Shown piece after piece: positions 23,816 to 32,779 of a DNA stretch of 64,000 nt. Source of the DNA: Rhodothermales bacterium (GTDB lineage: Bacteria; Bacteroidota; Rhodothermia; Rhodothermales; JAHQVL01); the NCBI GenBank assembly GCA_041391505.1, contig JAWKNW010000002.1, positions 248,001-312,000 of the forward strand. The letters are read 5' to 3'. Below the pieces are notes generated by a model. It did not search any database, was not told the origin of the DNA, and worked only from the letters and a program-made list of their open reading frames with translations. The stretch's first letter is position 1, and each line of letters starts with the position of its first letter. Both the position numbers and the translations under genes were made by a program.

Positions 23816-26380
23816 CTACGGCGCCGGCGCAAACGGGCCGCGGGGGTCGAAACGGATGGCATCGATGCGGGCTCGCACGCCGGCTCCGCCGCCCCACTGC
23901 AGGCCGGGCGTCGTCGGCCCCTCGTCTTCATCGATAGGGGCCAGTGAATACCGGCCGAGTTCCTGGCCGTCGCGATACACGTGCACCAGCCCCGACGCGG
24001 CGACCCCGATGCGATAGGTATGCGGGGCGCTTCCGTTGTCGAGGCCCAGCGCCAGGGGTTCCAGCGCGTAGCTGTCGTCGCTGTATACGCCATCGGGGGT
24101 GATCGCGAGATGATACTGCATGCCGGGGTGCGACACCGGGCGGTAGACCCATTCGACCCCACGCCGGCGCGCGCCCGCTGCCTGCACCTGAACGGTCATC
24201 TCCACGGTCGAGCCGACCGGCGTCGGCTCGCGGAGGTCCATCGCCCAGCGCGCCTCGCCGCTGGCCGGCACCTCCAGCAGCAGGCCGGCCCCGTCCCGTC
24301 GTGCGGCATCGCCCGGCATCGCCCCGAGGCCGGCGTACCGCCAGACGCCCTCGTTCGGCGAAAACGACGCGGCGAGGTCGCCGCGAGGCGCGAGGGGGGG
24401 CACGGCGCTGGGCGCGGCGGGCGTCTCGAGCCAGGCCTGGTTGAAGGCGTAATGGTACACCGTGCTGATGAGATGGATGGTGCCGTCCATCGCCTGCGTG
24501 CCGGCCATGTAGCCGCGCGGCTCGGCCGTGTGCGCGCTCATGACGAAAGGCCGGCTCCGGGCCGTTTCCCGCCACGCCGGGGCATTGGCTGCCGTGATCA
24601 GCTTGCGAACGGGCCACGTTTCGCCCTCGTCGTACGATAGGGCCCCAAAAATCCCCGAGCCGGTGTAGGTCCCTCCCCGATCGTCCGTGAACGTCATGTT
24701 ATCGGCAAACGAAGCGAGAAAGAGCGGCCCCTCGGCGAGGCGGAGGAGCACGAGACGCTGGGTGCTCGACAGCGGGTCGAACGCGCTGGCTGTCGATCGC
24801 CAGGTCGCGCCCCCGTCGGAGGATATGCTCTTCGGCATGCGGCCGTCGATGGCGTCGCCGCGGCCGAAGGCCAGCACGCGTCCGTCCTCGAGCCCCACCG
24901 CCGAAGCATGGATGCCGGCGATCGTGCCGCCGGCGTCTGTCCACGTCTGCCCGCCGTCCGCACTGACGTGGAAGGACGTCCCGCCGTTTCCACCGGTCAC
25001 GGCGTCGGCCGTGACGAAGATGCGGCCGTCGCGCAGCCGGCCCATCGATGCGATGACCTGATTGCGCAGCCCGTGTTCGGGATGCACGATCCGCGCCTTC
25101 GACCAGGACGCGCCATTGTCGGTCGAGGTCCGCACGAGCATGGCGAGGTTACCCCAGGTGGCCGCGGCGGAGAGACCGGACACGTGATAGATGGTGCGGT
25201 CGCCATCCCACCACAGGGCGTTGCCGTGGTCGTTCCGGTCGGGCGCATCCCAGAAGATCGACGCCGGCTCCCAGGCGTCGGCGCCGTAGCGAAGCCGGCT
25301 CGCCGCCTGCGCGAGATAGCGGCCGGCCTCCGACTTCGTCGTGTACCAGATCGCCAGGAGGTCGCCGTTGGGCATTTCCGTGATGGCGTCCTGATGGTTG
25401 TGGTAAAAGAACGGTCCTTTTTCCGTCGGATCGAGAACCACATAGCGGCGCGGCTCGGCGAAATAGGGCGTCCGGGATGCCGGCTGGCGCACCGCACGCC
25501 GCTCCTGGCTGACGTCGCGCTGGTGCAACGCCGTGACCGGCGGCGCCGGCAGCGGCGTGGTGGCCGGCGCGTCCGCCTGCACGACCCTGAACCCGATGAG
25601 CCAGCTCGCGTCCTCCGGCAGGGTGCCCATCCGGTTGGCCGAGCGGAGGTATTCGGGCGTGGTCGAGTGGCTGCCGCCGCGGGTCACCTTGAAGTCGCCG
25701 TCGGACCGGCCGACCGGGTCTTTCTGCCCATCCGCCTCATACGGCCCGTACCAGTCGAGCGTCCACTCCTCGACATTGCCGTGCAGGTCGTACAGCCCCC
25801 AGGCGTTCGGCGGCGTCTGGCCTACGCGGAGGGAGACGACATCGCCCGGGACGGCACGCTCGGGATCCGGATACCAGCTTTCCCGCGCATTTTTCAGCAT
25901 CGAAGCCGGCAGCCTGTCGCCCGTGAAATACGGCGTCCGCGTGCCGGCGCGGGCGGCGTATTCCCACTCGGCCTCGGTCGGGAGGCGGTAGGTGCGGTTC
26001 TCCTTCTCCGAAAGCCACTCGGTAAACGCAACGGCCTGGTGCCAGTCGACGAACACCACGGCTTCGTCGTCCCCGGTCGAGAAGCCGAGCTTGCCGCGCA
26101 GCGCGCGATGCTGCGGGTCGAACTGCTCATACTGCGCGTTCGTCACCTCGTGGGCGCTCATAAAAAAGGACTGCCCGATCATGACGAGATGTACGGGCGC
26201 CTCGTCGAGGTCGCCCTCGTCGCTCCCCATCAGAAACGTGCCGGCGTCGACCGCGACCATGGTCATGCCGGCGGTGTTGGTGTAGGAGGTCTGGGCCGGC
26301 GCGGCGAGGGGCAGCGCAAGCAGCGCGATCAGACTAAGGGGTATCGCCCTGGCGAATCCAGGCCTCGTTGAATCGGGCAT
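23816..26380 (-). CDS. Secreted FGE-like/sialidase-like fusion protein
   Basis: With the start at ATG 26380 this is 854 aa with a signal peptide (cut near APAQT); an upstream ATG at 26434 would only add 18 residues. Residues about 35-280 form a sulfatase-modifying-factor-like (FGE) domain (GTFLMGSDEGD, RLPTEAEWEYAARAG, LHGNVEEWTLDWYG, RGGSHSTTPEYLRSANR). The two catalytic Cys of true FGEs are absent. Then comes a BNR sialidase-like propeller with four Asp-boxes (STDNGASW, SADGGQTW, SSDGGATW, SYDEGETW) and a C-terminal beta-rich domain (about 670-854). It probably binds or cleaves a glycan outside the cell. It overlaps the upstream gene by 47 bp. Confidence 0.85.
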   Translation of the reverse strand: MPDSTRPGFARAIPLSLIALLALPLAAPAQTSYTNTAGMTMVAVDAGTFLMGSDEGDLDEAPVHLVMIGQSFFMSAHEVTNAQYEQFDPQHRALRGKLGFSTGDDEAVVFVDWHQAVAFTEWLSEKENRTYRLPTEAEWEYAARAGTRTPYFTGDRLPASMLKNARESWYPDPERAVPGDVVSLRVGQTPPNAWGLYDLHGNVEEWTLDWYGPYEADGQKDPVGRSDGDFKVTRGGSHSTTPEYLRSANRMGTLPEDASWLIGFRVVQADAPATTPLPAPPVTALHQRDVSQERRAVRQPASRTPYFAEPRRYVVLDPTEKGPFFYHNHQDAITEMPNGDLLAIWYTTKSEAGRYLAQAASRLRYGADAWEPASIFWDAPDRNDHGNALWWDGDRTIYHVSGLSAAATWGNLAMLVRTSTDNGASWSKARIVHPEHGLRNQVIASMGRLRDGRIFVTADAVTGGNGGTSFHVSADGGQTWTDAGGTIAGIHASAVGLEDGRVLAFGRGDAIDGRMPKSISSDGGATWRSTASAFDPLSSTQRLVLLRLAEGPLFLASFADNMTFTDDRGGTYTGSGIFGALSYDEGETWPVRKLITAANAPAWRETARSRPFVMSAHTAEPRGYMAGTQAMDGTIHLISTVYHYAFNQAWLETPAAPSAVPPLAPRGDLAASFSPNEGVWRYAGLGAMPGDAARRDGAGLLLEVPASGEARWAMDLREPTPVGSTVEMTVQVQAAGARRRGVEWVYRPVSHPGMQYHLAITPDGVYSDDSYALEPLALGLDNGSAPHTYRIGVAASGLVHVYRDGQELGRYSLAPIDEDEGPTTPGLQWGGGAGVRARIDAIRFDPRGPFAPAP

Positions 26381-27674
26381 GTTTGATGGTGCGGGCCGGG
26401 TTGGCGCCGGTGTACTGGTGGGTGTAGATGGCATGGAGGGATCCGTCCGCCGTCTGGATGATGGCCGGGTAATGACTCCGCCGCGCGCCTTCGGGGCGGT
26501 CGTCGCGTTCGAGGTGGCGCGTCCACTTCCAGGTGCGCCCCTCGTCGTCCGAGATGGAAACGGCCAGGCTGGATCGTCCTTCCTCGACGTCGTTGTAGAT
26601 GACGGCCCAGTGCCCGTTGGCGAGTTCGACGGCGTCGGCCGCGGCGCCGGGATTGGGCAGTTCGCTGTCGGTGACGGGCGACCACGTCATGCCGCGATCC
26701 GCCGATTCGCTGACGTGGAGCCGTTTCGGCGGCCCGCCGTTGTCGCGCATGTAGGCGACCAGGGTGCCGTCGTCGCGCGCGAGGATCGCCGGCTGGATGT
26801 TGCCGTCGCCCACCAGCGGCTCGCTGAACGACCAGTGCGCGCCGAGGTCGTCGGTGATGGCGACGATCGACAGGTCGAAGCCGTCGGAATACAGCGGGAG
26901 CAGGATGCGGCCGTCGTCCAGGACGAGCGGCTTGTTGCGCGTCTGCCAGCCCATCCGGCGGAAATACGGGTAGCCGAGCGGTTGCGTGGTGAAGCCGCCC
27001 TCCGCATCGTAGAGCCGCCCCGCGCGGATCCAGTTCCGGCCCGTGGCCAGGGAGTCGATCTGCGCGACATGCGCCAGCCATTCCGCCGGGTCGACGCCCC
27101 CGCTGCGCAGATACGCCGCATAGGCGGCGCCCTTTTCGCGGATGGCCCGAACAAACCGGTCGCCGGGCTGGATGCCGTAGCCGGCAGGGTCGCCGGGCCG
27201 CACGAGAATCACATCCTGCCAGTCCCAATCGGGCGCCCCGTTCGTTCCCGGGTCGTCGCAGATGCGGTATTTGAGCAGCGACGTCTCCCACTGGCCGGCG
27301 ATGACGGTGTACCACACGAGCCAGACGCGGCCGCGCGGATCCCTGAAGAGCACCGGGTTGATGTCCGGAAAGTCCGGCGTATCCGCCATGAGGAACGGGG
27401 TGCTCCACCCGGTGTCGGGATCGAACCGCGCGCCCATGATCGCCACGTCGTCGGCCTGGCGCTCGCCGCTCCCTTGAAACCAGGCCGCCAGGAATTGCCC
27501 GCCGGGCAGCGCCACGATCGTCGACCCGTGCACGTGCGCGGGCTGCGGTGCGAAGAGCTCTTCGGCCTCGTACAGCGGCGTTTGCCCGGAGGCCGGCAAG
27601 CCGAGCAAAAAACCCAGAACGACGAGAACGAGCCTGCGGGCGTCGAGAACCGGTACGGAGAGCGTGGTAGGCAT
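26334..27674 (-). CDS. Secreted BNR-repeat sialidase-like protein
   Basis: Starting at ATG 27674 this is 446 aa with a signal peptide (cut near LPASGQ). The open frame runs much further upstream, but that part is antisense to the transporter genes and is not credible. Asp-boxes SADRGMTW and SDDEGRTW and a six-bladed-propeller look (repeated ...LARDDGTLVAYMRDNG) place it with exo-alpha-sialidase/neuraminidase-like proteins. True sialidase needs an Arg triad and a Tyr/Glu pair that I cannot assign by eye, so the substrate is open. It pairs with the fusion protein downstream as a polysaccharide-directed unit. Confidence 0.85.
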   Translation of the reverse strand: MPTTLSVPVLDARRLVLVVLGFLLGLPASGQTPLYEAEELFAPQPAHVHGSTIVALPGGQFLAAWFQGSGERQADDVAIMGARFDPDTGWSTPFLMADTPDFPDINPVLFRDPRGRVWLVWYTVIAGQWETSLLKYRICDDPGTNGAPDWDWQDVILVRPGDPAGYGIQPGDRFVRAIREKGAAYAAYLRSGGVDPAEWLAHVAQIDSLATGRNWIRAGRLYDAEGGFTTQPLGYPYFRRMGWQTRNKPLVLDDGRILLPLYSDGFDLSIVAITDDLGAHWSFSEPLVGDGNIQPAILARDDGTLVAYMRDNGGPPKRLHVSESADRGMTWSPVTDSELPNPGAAADAVELANGHWAVIYNDVEEGRSSLAVSISDDEGRTWKWTRHLERDDRPEGARRSHYPAIIQTADGSLHAIYTHQYTGANPARTIKHARFNEAWIRQGDTP

Positions 27675-27762
27675 TGGCGGGGGTAGCGAACAACCCGTAT
27701 TTTCGTGCGGGATTCCGTGTGTTTTGCAGTATACTGAAAATGCGTTTTCCAGAATAGTCGTG

Positions 27763-27839
27763 GGGGATGCCTGAGTCGGGATGCGATGCACACTCCCCAT
27801 CGAGGATCCCGCACCGAGCATCCCGCATCCCCATCCCCG
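27763..27839. repeat. Heptamer-period inverted array (consensus CATCCCG / GATGCGG)
   Basis: The left part (27763-27789) and right part (27796-27839, with units CATCGAG, GATCCCG, CACCGAG, CATCCCG, CATCCCC) have a 7-bp period and are roughly complementary. The array lies in the divergent gap between the sialidase-like gene and tctC and ends 6 bp before the tctC ATG. Confidence 0.65.
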
Positions 27840-27845
27840 AAGTCC

Positions 27846-28814
27846 ATGTTGCGTACGCTTACCCTGTTGCTGATCGTTTTCCTCTCCGGCTGCCAGCCCG
27901 GCGGCCAGCGGCAGGATACCTACCCGAGCCGGCCGATCAGCTACCTCGTACCCTGGAACCCGGGCGGCGGCACCGATACCGTGTCCCGCGCCCTCGCGGC
28001 CGTGATGCAGGGCGGTATCGGGGCCTCGATGAACGTGGTGAACCGGACGGGCGGGGGCGGCGTGGTGGGGCATCTGGCCATCGCTCAGGCGCGCCCGGAC
28101 GGCTATACGGTCGGGGCGGTGACGGTCGAAATCACCATGATGCACTGGGCCGGCCTCACCGAGTTGACCTACCGCGACTACACCCCGATCGCGCTGCTGA
28201 TGGATAACCCGGCCGCGATCACCGTGCGGGCGGATGCGCCCTGGAATACGCTGCAAGAGTTGCTCGATGCCCTCGAGGCGAATCCCGGGACGTATCTGGC
28301 GTCGGGCACGTCGAAGGGCGGCATCTGGGATCTGGCGCGGATGGGCTTTCTCAAGGCCGCCGGCCTGCCGGAATCGGCCATGCCGTGGGTGCCGAGCCAG
28401 GGCGCCGCGCCGGCCCTGCAGGAACTCCTCGCCGGCGGCGTACACGTGGTCACCATCGCGCTGGCGGAAGCCGAAGCGATGTACCGCGCCAACCAGGTGA
28501 AGGTGCTGGCCGTGATGGCCGATGAGCGGCTCGAAGCCTTCCCGGATGTCCCCACCCTCAAGGAGCAGGGCATCGACTGGAGCCTCGGCGGCTGGGTGTC
28601 GATCGGCGCGCCGGCCGGCCTGCCGGACGCCGTGGCCGCGAAGCTGCGGCAGGCCGTCACGGCCGCCGCCAACGACCCCGCCTACACCGAGCCGCTCAAA
28701 CGGGCCGGCTTCAACCTGCGTTTCCTCACGGGAGACGCCTTCGATGCGTTCCTGGAGGCCCAGGACCGGATCAACGGCGAACTCCTCGGCGCGGGCGGCG
28801 CTTCGAGCCCATGA
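27846..28814 (+). CDS. tctC: Tripartite tricarboxylate transporter substrate-binding lipoprotein (TctC/Bug)
   Basis: From ATG 27846 this is 322 aa. The signal peptide ends in lipobox LSGC (Cys16), so the receptor is tethered outside the membrane. It has the Bug/TctC pattern: YPSRPISYLVPWNPGGGTDTV at the start of the mature protein (the two-hairpin carboxylate clamp), and GTSKGGIWDL and PSQGAAPALQELLAGGVH further on. It binds a carboxylate (citrate, tartrate, dicarboxylate, aromatic acid) and hands it to TctAB. It overlaps tctB by 4 bp. An upstream ATG at 27786 lies inside the heptamer array and was not used. The ligand is unknown. Confidence 0.93.
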   Translation: MLRTLTLLLIVFLSGCQPGGQRQDTYPSRPISYLVPWNPGGGTDTVSRALAAVMQGGIGASMNVVNRTGGGGVVGHLAIAQARPDGYTVGAVTVEITMMHWAGLTELTYRDYTPIALLMDNPAAITVRADAPWNTLQELLDALEANPGTYLASGTSKGGIWDLARMGFLKAAGLPESAMPWVPSQGAAPALQELLAGGVHVVTIALAEAEAMYRANQVKVLAVMADERLEAFPDVPTLKEQGIDWSLGGWVSIGAPAGLPDAVAAKLRQAVTAAANDPAYTEPLKRAGFNLRFLTGDAFDAFLEAQDRINGELLGAGGASSP

Positions 28815-29245
28815 CGCGGTCCGCCTGGCTTCGTCGCGTGCCCGGCCTCGTCGCCCTCGCGCTGGGCGGCTGGATCGGCTGGTACGCCGGCACATTCCCC
28901 GAACTCGAGGGCGGGCATCCCGGACCCGCGCTGTTCCCCCGGCTCGTCGCCGCCGGCCTCGTGCTGTGCGGCCTCCTGCTGCTCTGGAAGCCCGGACCGG
29001 CCGAGGGGCCCGACGTCGAGCCGGCCGGGTGGGCCGGCCGCGGCCGTTTCGTCGCGGGACTGCTCCTCGTCGTCGCCTTTCCCTGGCTGCAGGGCCTGCT
29101 GGGCTTCGTGCCGGTGGCCGCGCTGCTGGCGCTGGCGATCGGGCTGATGCTGGGCGCGCGCTGGCTGCCGCTGGTCGTTTCGTCCGCGGTGGCGGCCGGC
29201 GTCGTCTACCTGCTCTTCACCCGTCTGCTGGGCGTCCCGCTGTAA
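28811..29245 (+). CDS. tctB: TTT transporter small membrane subunit TctB
   Basis: This 144 aa protein has four hydrophobic helices (about 9-26, 44-58, 80-100, 117-137), the usual size and topology of TctB. It carries the family hallmark GPALFPRLVA after the first helix. It starts inside the tctC stop (ATGA), so translation is coupled, and ends 6 bp before tctA. TctB is the small, poorly conserved partner of TctA in secondary, ion-driven uptake. Confidence 0.92.
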   Translation: MTRSAWLRRVPGLVALALGGWIGWYAGTFPELEGGHPGPALFPRLVAAGLVLCGLLLLWKPGPAEGPDVEPAGWAGRGRFVAGLLLVVAFPWLQGLLGFVPVAALLALAIGLMLGARWLPLVVSSAVAAGVVYLLFTRLLGVPL

Positions 29246-29251
29246 ACCGCC

Positions 29252-30733
29252 ATGTCCCTCTTCTCCTGGCAAGGACTCCTCGCGTTGCTCCTCGGCGGCC
29301 TCTACGGCTCGCTCTTCGGCGCCATCCCCGGGCTGACGGCCACGCTGGCCGTCGCCCTGTTTATCCCGATCGCGTTTTTCCTCGACCCGATCATCGCGCT
29401 GCCGGCCATCATCGCCATCTCATCCGTCGCCATTTTCGCCGGCGACGTAGGATCGACCATCGCGCGCATTCCGGGGACGCCGGCGAGCGCCGCCTATGTC
29501 GACGAGCTCTACGGCCTCGCCCGCCGGAAGGGCACGCTCTACAGCCTGGGTCTGAGCGCGCTCGGCTCGGCGGTGGGCGGGGTGATCGGGACGGTGCTGT
29601 TGATCTTCTTCGCGACCAGCATCGCCGCCCTGGCGCGCAACTTCTCGTCGTTCGAATATTTCTGGATCGCGGTGCTGGGGCTCACGGCCGGCATTTTTGC
29701 GTCGGGCGGCCGGCCGATCAAAGGCGCCGTCTCCCTGCTCATCGGGCTTTTTTTCGCGTCGATCGGGATCGACCCCACGCTCGGCTTCCCCCGGTTCGAT
29801 TTCGGACATCCGGATATGCTGGGCGGGCTCAACTACATCGTCGTGATGATCGGGCTGTTCGGGTTTTCGGAAGTCCTCGAGCATCTCTACCGCAAGCAGG
29901 CCGCGCCCGCCGCGATCGCGTCCGCCGGCGACGGCGACACGGCATCCGCCTTTTACGGGCGGCCGTTGCGGCTCATCCTGCGCGAGCGCTGGCTGGTCGC
30001 GCGGTCGTCGCTGCTCGGCGTGGTGGTCGGATTCCTGCCCGGCGCCGGCGCCGACATCGGCTCGTGGGTGGCGACCAGCGTGCAGAAGATGCGGCAGGGA
30101 CAGGATGAGGACGAAACCGATCGCATCGTGCTCGCCGGCACGAGCAGCAACAACGCCGCCGTCGCCAGCGCCTGGATTCCCGCGCTGTCGCTCGGCCTGC
30201 CCGGCGACACCGTGACGGCGATCGTGCTCGGCGTCTTCCTGATGAAAGGCATCACCCCCGGTCCCCTCCTCTTCGAGCAGAACATGTCGCTCGTCTGGAC
30301 GCTCTATCTGACCTTTATGGTCTCGAACATCGTCCTGCTCCCGCTCTACGGCTATCTGACGGGCCGGCTTGCCGATGTCGTCGTGCGCGCGCCGTTCAAC
30401 CAGCTGCTCGGCATCATCGCCATCCTCTGCGTGGTCGGCGCCTTCGCGATCAACAACAACCCGTTCGACGTGTGGGTGATGGCGACGATGGGCGCCGTGG
30501 CGTTCGCGCTGCGGCGCGGCGGATTTCCGCTGGCGCAGGTCGTCCTCGGGATGGTGCTCGGCCCGATTCTGGAGCAGAACTTCATGGTCAGCGCCATCAA
30601 ATCGCGCTGGGACCTGACGAGTTTTTTCGATCGCCCGATCGCGTTGCTGCTCATGGCCCTGACGATCGTCATCGTCGTCGCCGGCGCCCGCCTGATGCGG
30701 CGTGCCGGCGGGCCTGGCCAGGGGGCGACGTGA
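29252..30733 (+). CDS. tctA: TTT transporter large membrane subunit TctA
   Basis: This 493 aa, very hydrophobic protein has about 12 TM helices. Family motifs are present near the N-terminus (GAIPGLTATLAVAL), in SVAIFAGDVGSTIARIPGTP and in the second half (FLPGAGADIGSWVATSV), which mirrors the first as an inverted repeat. It is the transport channel of the tctCBA system. The gene order C-B-A on one strand with tiny gaps marks a complete operon. The neighbouring hydrolases suggest, but do not prove, uptake of a sugar acid. Confidence 0.94.
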   Translation: MSLFSWQGLLALLLGGLYGSLFGAIPGLTATLAVALFIPIAFFLDPIIALPAIIAISSVAIFAGDVGSTIARIPGTPASAAYVDELYGLARRKGTLYSLGLSALGSAVGGVIGTVLLIFFATSIAALARNFSSFEYFWIAVLGLTAGIFASGGRPIKGAVSLLIGLFFASIGIDPTLGFPRFDFGHPDMLGGLNYIVVMIGLFGFSEVLEHLYRKQAAPAAIASAGDGDTASAFYGRPLRLILRERWLVARSSLLGVVVGFLPGAGADIGSWVATSVQKMRQGQDEDETDRIVLAGTSSNNAAVASAWIPALSLGLPGDTVTAIVLGVFLMKGITPGPLLFEQNMSLVWTLYLTFMVSNIVLLPLYGYLTGRLADVVVRAPFNQLLGIIAILCVVGAFAINNNPFDVWVMATMGAVAFALRRGGFPLAQVVLGMVLGPILEQNFMVSAIKSRWDLTSFFDRPIALLLMALTIVIVVAGARLMRRAGGPGQGAT

Positions 30734-30793
30734 AACAAAACATACCGACCGATACAGCGTACATGCCGAAAACCGGCGCGCTTCGCGCCGGAC

Positions 30794-30867
30794 GTTCCAG
30801 GTTCGACGTTCCAAGTTCAAGGCCCGATCGGCACGCCCCCTTGAACCTTGAACACCAAACCTTGAAC
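30794..30867. repeat. Heptamer-period inverted array (consensus GTTCAAG)
   Basis: Left arm: GTTCCAG, GTTCGAC, GTTCCAA, GTTCAAG from 30794, each 7 bp. Right arm: CTTGAAC, CTTGAAC, ACCAAAC, CTTGAAC (30840-30867). The arms are complementary and would fold into a long hairpin. The array ends 8 bp before the ATG of the next gene. It uses the same word as the array at 43144-43219. Confidence 0.8.
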
Positions 30868-30875
30868 TTATCCGC

Positions 30876-31265
30876 ATGAAACCGTCCATCCGACACCTGC
30901 CGGCGGCGCTCATTGCAGGGACGCTATCCCTCTGCGTTGTGCTGTCCTCCGGCTGCAAGACCGGCGAGACATCGGTTTCGCAACCCGATGCGCGCGCCGA
31001 ACGTCCCACGTACACGGCCGCCGAAGTCGCCGCCATCCGCAAGGCGAGCGACATCGACGCCCGCGCCTTTGCCATTCCTGGCGTCGTCAGCGTCGGCATC
31101 GCCGGCACGAGCGAGGACGCCTGGATCCAGGTGCTCTGCCAGGACGACTCGCTCGCGATCCACGCACAGCAGGCGCTCGGCGACGAGCTCAGCGGCGTAC
31201 CGATCCGGTTCGACACTACCGACAAGCCCACCATACGGCCTCCCGATCCCAGCCGGCAGCAATAA
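30876..31265 (+). CDS. Small lipoprotein of unknown function
   Basis: This 129 aa protein has a signal peptide with lipobox LSSGC (Cys27). The mature part (about 80-115) reads AIPGVVSVGIAG..., WIQVLCQDD and LSGVPIRFDTT, a compact alpha/beta look similar to small regulatory or chaperone-like folds, but I recognise no family. A single Cys (in VLCQDD) remains in the mature chain. It starts directly after the heptamer array and is followed after 37 bp by a small membrane protein gene, with which it may form an operon. Confidence 0.75.
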   Translation: MKPSIRHLPAALIAGTLSLCVVLSSGCKTGETSVSQPDARAERPTYTAAEVAAIRKASDIDARAFAIPGVVSVGIAGTSEDAWIQVLCQDDSLAIHAQQALGDELSGVPIRFDTTDKPTIRPPDPSRQQ

Positions 31266-31302
31266 CGAGACGCACACCGGCGCCAACCAACGGTTCTGAA
31301 CT

Positions 31303-31743
31303 ATGTTGTCGTTTATTCAGATGCTGGCCGGCGTCCTCCTGGCCCTCTTCACGCTACCGCTTCTCCGGGCCATCCGCAATTTCACGGAGAAGACCAAGTT
31401 TACGCTGTTGCTCCTGCTCTTGCCCCTCCTGTATGTGTTCATCGCGTTATGGACGGGACAGCGCGTGGGGCCGGAGATGTGGGGACTCCTGCTTTACGGC
31501 AACATCGCCGTCTTCGGCTACGGCACGTCGCTGGCGGTCATCGCCGCCGGCATGATCGGGCACGCCGTGTGGGACATCCTCCATGAGACGGGGCGCATCG
31601 CCACCTTTGTGCCCAGCTGGTACGTGTTCGTCTGCATCGGGTACGACCTCGCGATGGGCACCTACGTATTTGGGCGCTGGCGCCACTACGTGAAGGAAAA
31701 AAAGGACGAGAAGCTGCGCCGCGCGCGTGAAATCGCGCTCTAG
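31303..31743 (+). CDS. Small multi-pass membrane protein, unknown
   Basis: This 146 aa protein has four likely TM helices (about 5-22, 33-52, 62-85, 105-125) and a basic, charged C-terminal tail (RRHYVKEKKDEKLRRAREI). The motif IGHAVWDILHETG lies between helices 3 and 4. No known family is evident to me. It follows the lipoprotein gene by 37 bp. Confidence 0.7.
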   Translation: MLSFIQMLAGVLLALFTLPLLRAIRNFTEKTKFTLLLLLLPLLYVFIALWTGQRVGPEMWGLLLYGNIAVFGYGTSLAVIAAGMIGHAVWDILHETGRIATFVPSWYVFVCIGYDLAMGTYVFGRWRHYVKEKKDEKLRRAREIAL

Positions 31744-31848
31744 GAACGGCATCCACGGCTGAGACCGTGTCGGGTTTGGGCGAGGAACTGCGCACCATCC
31801 TATAGCCCGCCACGCAGTACAACCACTCAATCAGCCTCAGCCGAACAC

Positions 31849-32202
31849 ATGACCGTTCAGCAAACGATCCATTTGCCGGGATATGCGCGTCCTCGGCTGG
31901 ACCGGCATACGATTCGTTTTCCCTGGTTCGCCGCATCGGAACCGCCCCCAACGAACGAGGACGCCGGCGACATCGACGCCTATCTCGAACAGGCGCTCAA
32001 CCTCCCCACCCCCGCCCGGCAGGCCTACCTCGACCGCATCTGCGAAGACAAGCCGGCGCTCCGCCAGCGGCTCAACATCTTACTCGAAGGTATCGAGGAC
32101 GATGTCCCGCCCGGTTTTCTAAAACCGCTGCCGAACACCCGCTCCATTCTATCTCGGATCAAGAAGGCGTTCGGCGATCCGCCGGCGCCCAACGAGGAAT
32201 AA
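31849..32202 (+). CDS. Stand-alone copy of a kinase N-terminal helical domain
   Basis: This 117 aa protein has residues about 41-100 (DAYLEQALNLPTPARQAYLD, then LRQRLNILLEG and GFLKPLP) that match the N-terminal region of the Ser/Thr kinase encoded at 32871-35339 (IFDQVLDAPASERAALLD, RRQIELLLAA, DFLAPLP). There is no kinase domain. In TPR kinases of this type that segment precedes the catalytic domain, so a free copy could compete for a docking partner. This is inference from visible similarity only. The gene is convergent with the cupredoxin-like gene and shares a terminator region with it. Confidence 0.7.
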   Translation: MTVQQTIHLPGYARPRLDRHTIRFPWFAASEPPPTNEDAGDIDAYLEQALNLPTPARQAYLDRICEDKPALRQRLNILLEGIEDDVPPGFLKPLPNTRSILSRIKKAFGDPPAPNEE

Positions 32203-32231
32203 AAAAACCGGGCGCCCCACAGGACGCCCGG
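32201..32231 (-). terminator. Intrinsic terminator of the cupredoxin-like gene
   Basis: On the minus strand a hairpin (stem CCGGGCG/CGCCCGG, 32208-32231, 10-nt loop) is followed directly by seven T residues (32207-32201). This is a textbook rho-independent terminator 26 bp after the stop codon of the minus-strand gene. The A-run also overlaps the stop of the convergent plus-strand gene. Confidence 0.85.
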
Positions 32232-32257
32232 TGTCCGATCCGTTACAGGATCCAGGT

Positions 32258-32779
32258 TCAGGCTTTTTCGATGATGATGCGCGGGGGCGAGCCTCCCACG
32301 GCATAACCTGTCGCGCTGCCGGCTTCCCGCACCCAGAACGCATATTCGTACGTCCCGTGCAGCGCCTTGCGCGACACCGGCAGGCGGAGCGTCGCGCCGG
32401 CCGGTACCACGACGACGAAGCCATCGATGGGCTCTCCGCCGGCATTGGGCGCGCCGCCCAGCTCGAAGAGCGAATCCTTCGGAAACTGGATATCGATTTG
32501 CGCCGAGGTGGGATTCGTCCAGGTCACCACATCGCCCGGTCGCGCGACGATCGGCGGGGCCAGGCCGCCTCCCGCCGCGTTCTGAATCTGCCAGCGGCCG
32601 CTATTCGCGTCGAGTCCGATCGACACCTGCTTGGTGCCGGCCGGAGGCCGCGGCGTATCGCCGCCACCGCCCGTTTCCTTCTTGCGTCGCGACCAGAAAA
32701 GCCAGATCAATACAAGCCATAAAAGAAAAAGAATAATCTCAAGGACGCCGTGCATGTTAGATTCTTCCATGGGGATCAA
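32258..32779 (-). CDS. Membrane-anchored cupredoxin-like domain protein
   Basis: Up to 173 aa; starts at 32779, 32770 and 32755 are all possible (MHGVLEII at 32755 would begin right at the TM helix). It has one TM segment (about 11-28), a Gly/Pro linker, then a beta-sandwich of about 125 residues with cupredoxin-type phrases (VARPGDVVTWTNPTSAQIDI, HGTYEYAFWV). The usual Cu ligands (His, Cys, His, Met) are not in place: no Cys is seen and only one His is in the domain. A metal-free structural or binding role is therefore more likely than electron transfer. An intrinsic terminator follows. Confidence 0.78.
   Translation of the reverse strand: MIPMEESNMHGVLEIILFLLWLVLIWLFWSRRKKETGGGGDTPRPPAGTKQVSIGLDANSGRWQIQNAAGGGLAPPIVARPGDVVTWTNPTSAQIDIQFPKDSLFELGGAPNAGGEPIDGFVVVVPAGATLRLPVSRKALHGTYEYAFWVREAGSATGYAVGGSPPRIIIEKA

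Noticed and set aside
27675..28895. Upstream extension of the sialidase-like frame antisense to tctC
   Set aside because: The extension has no domain, covers a heptamer array, and the signal peptide begins at 27674.
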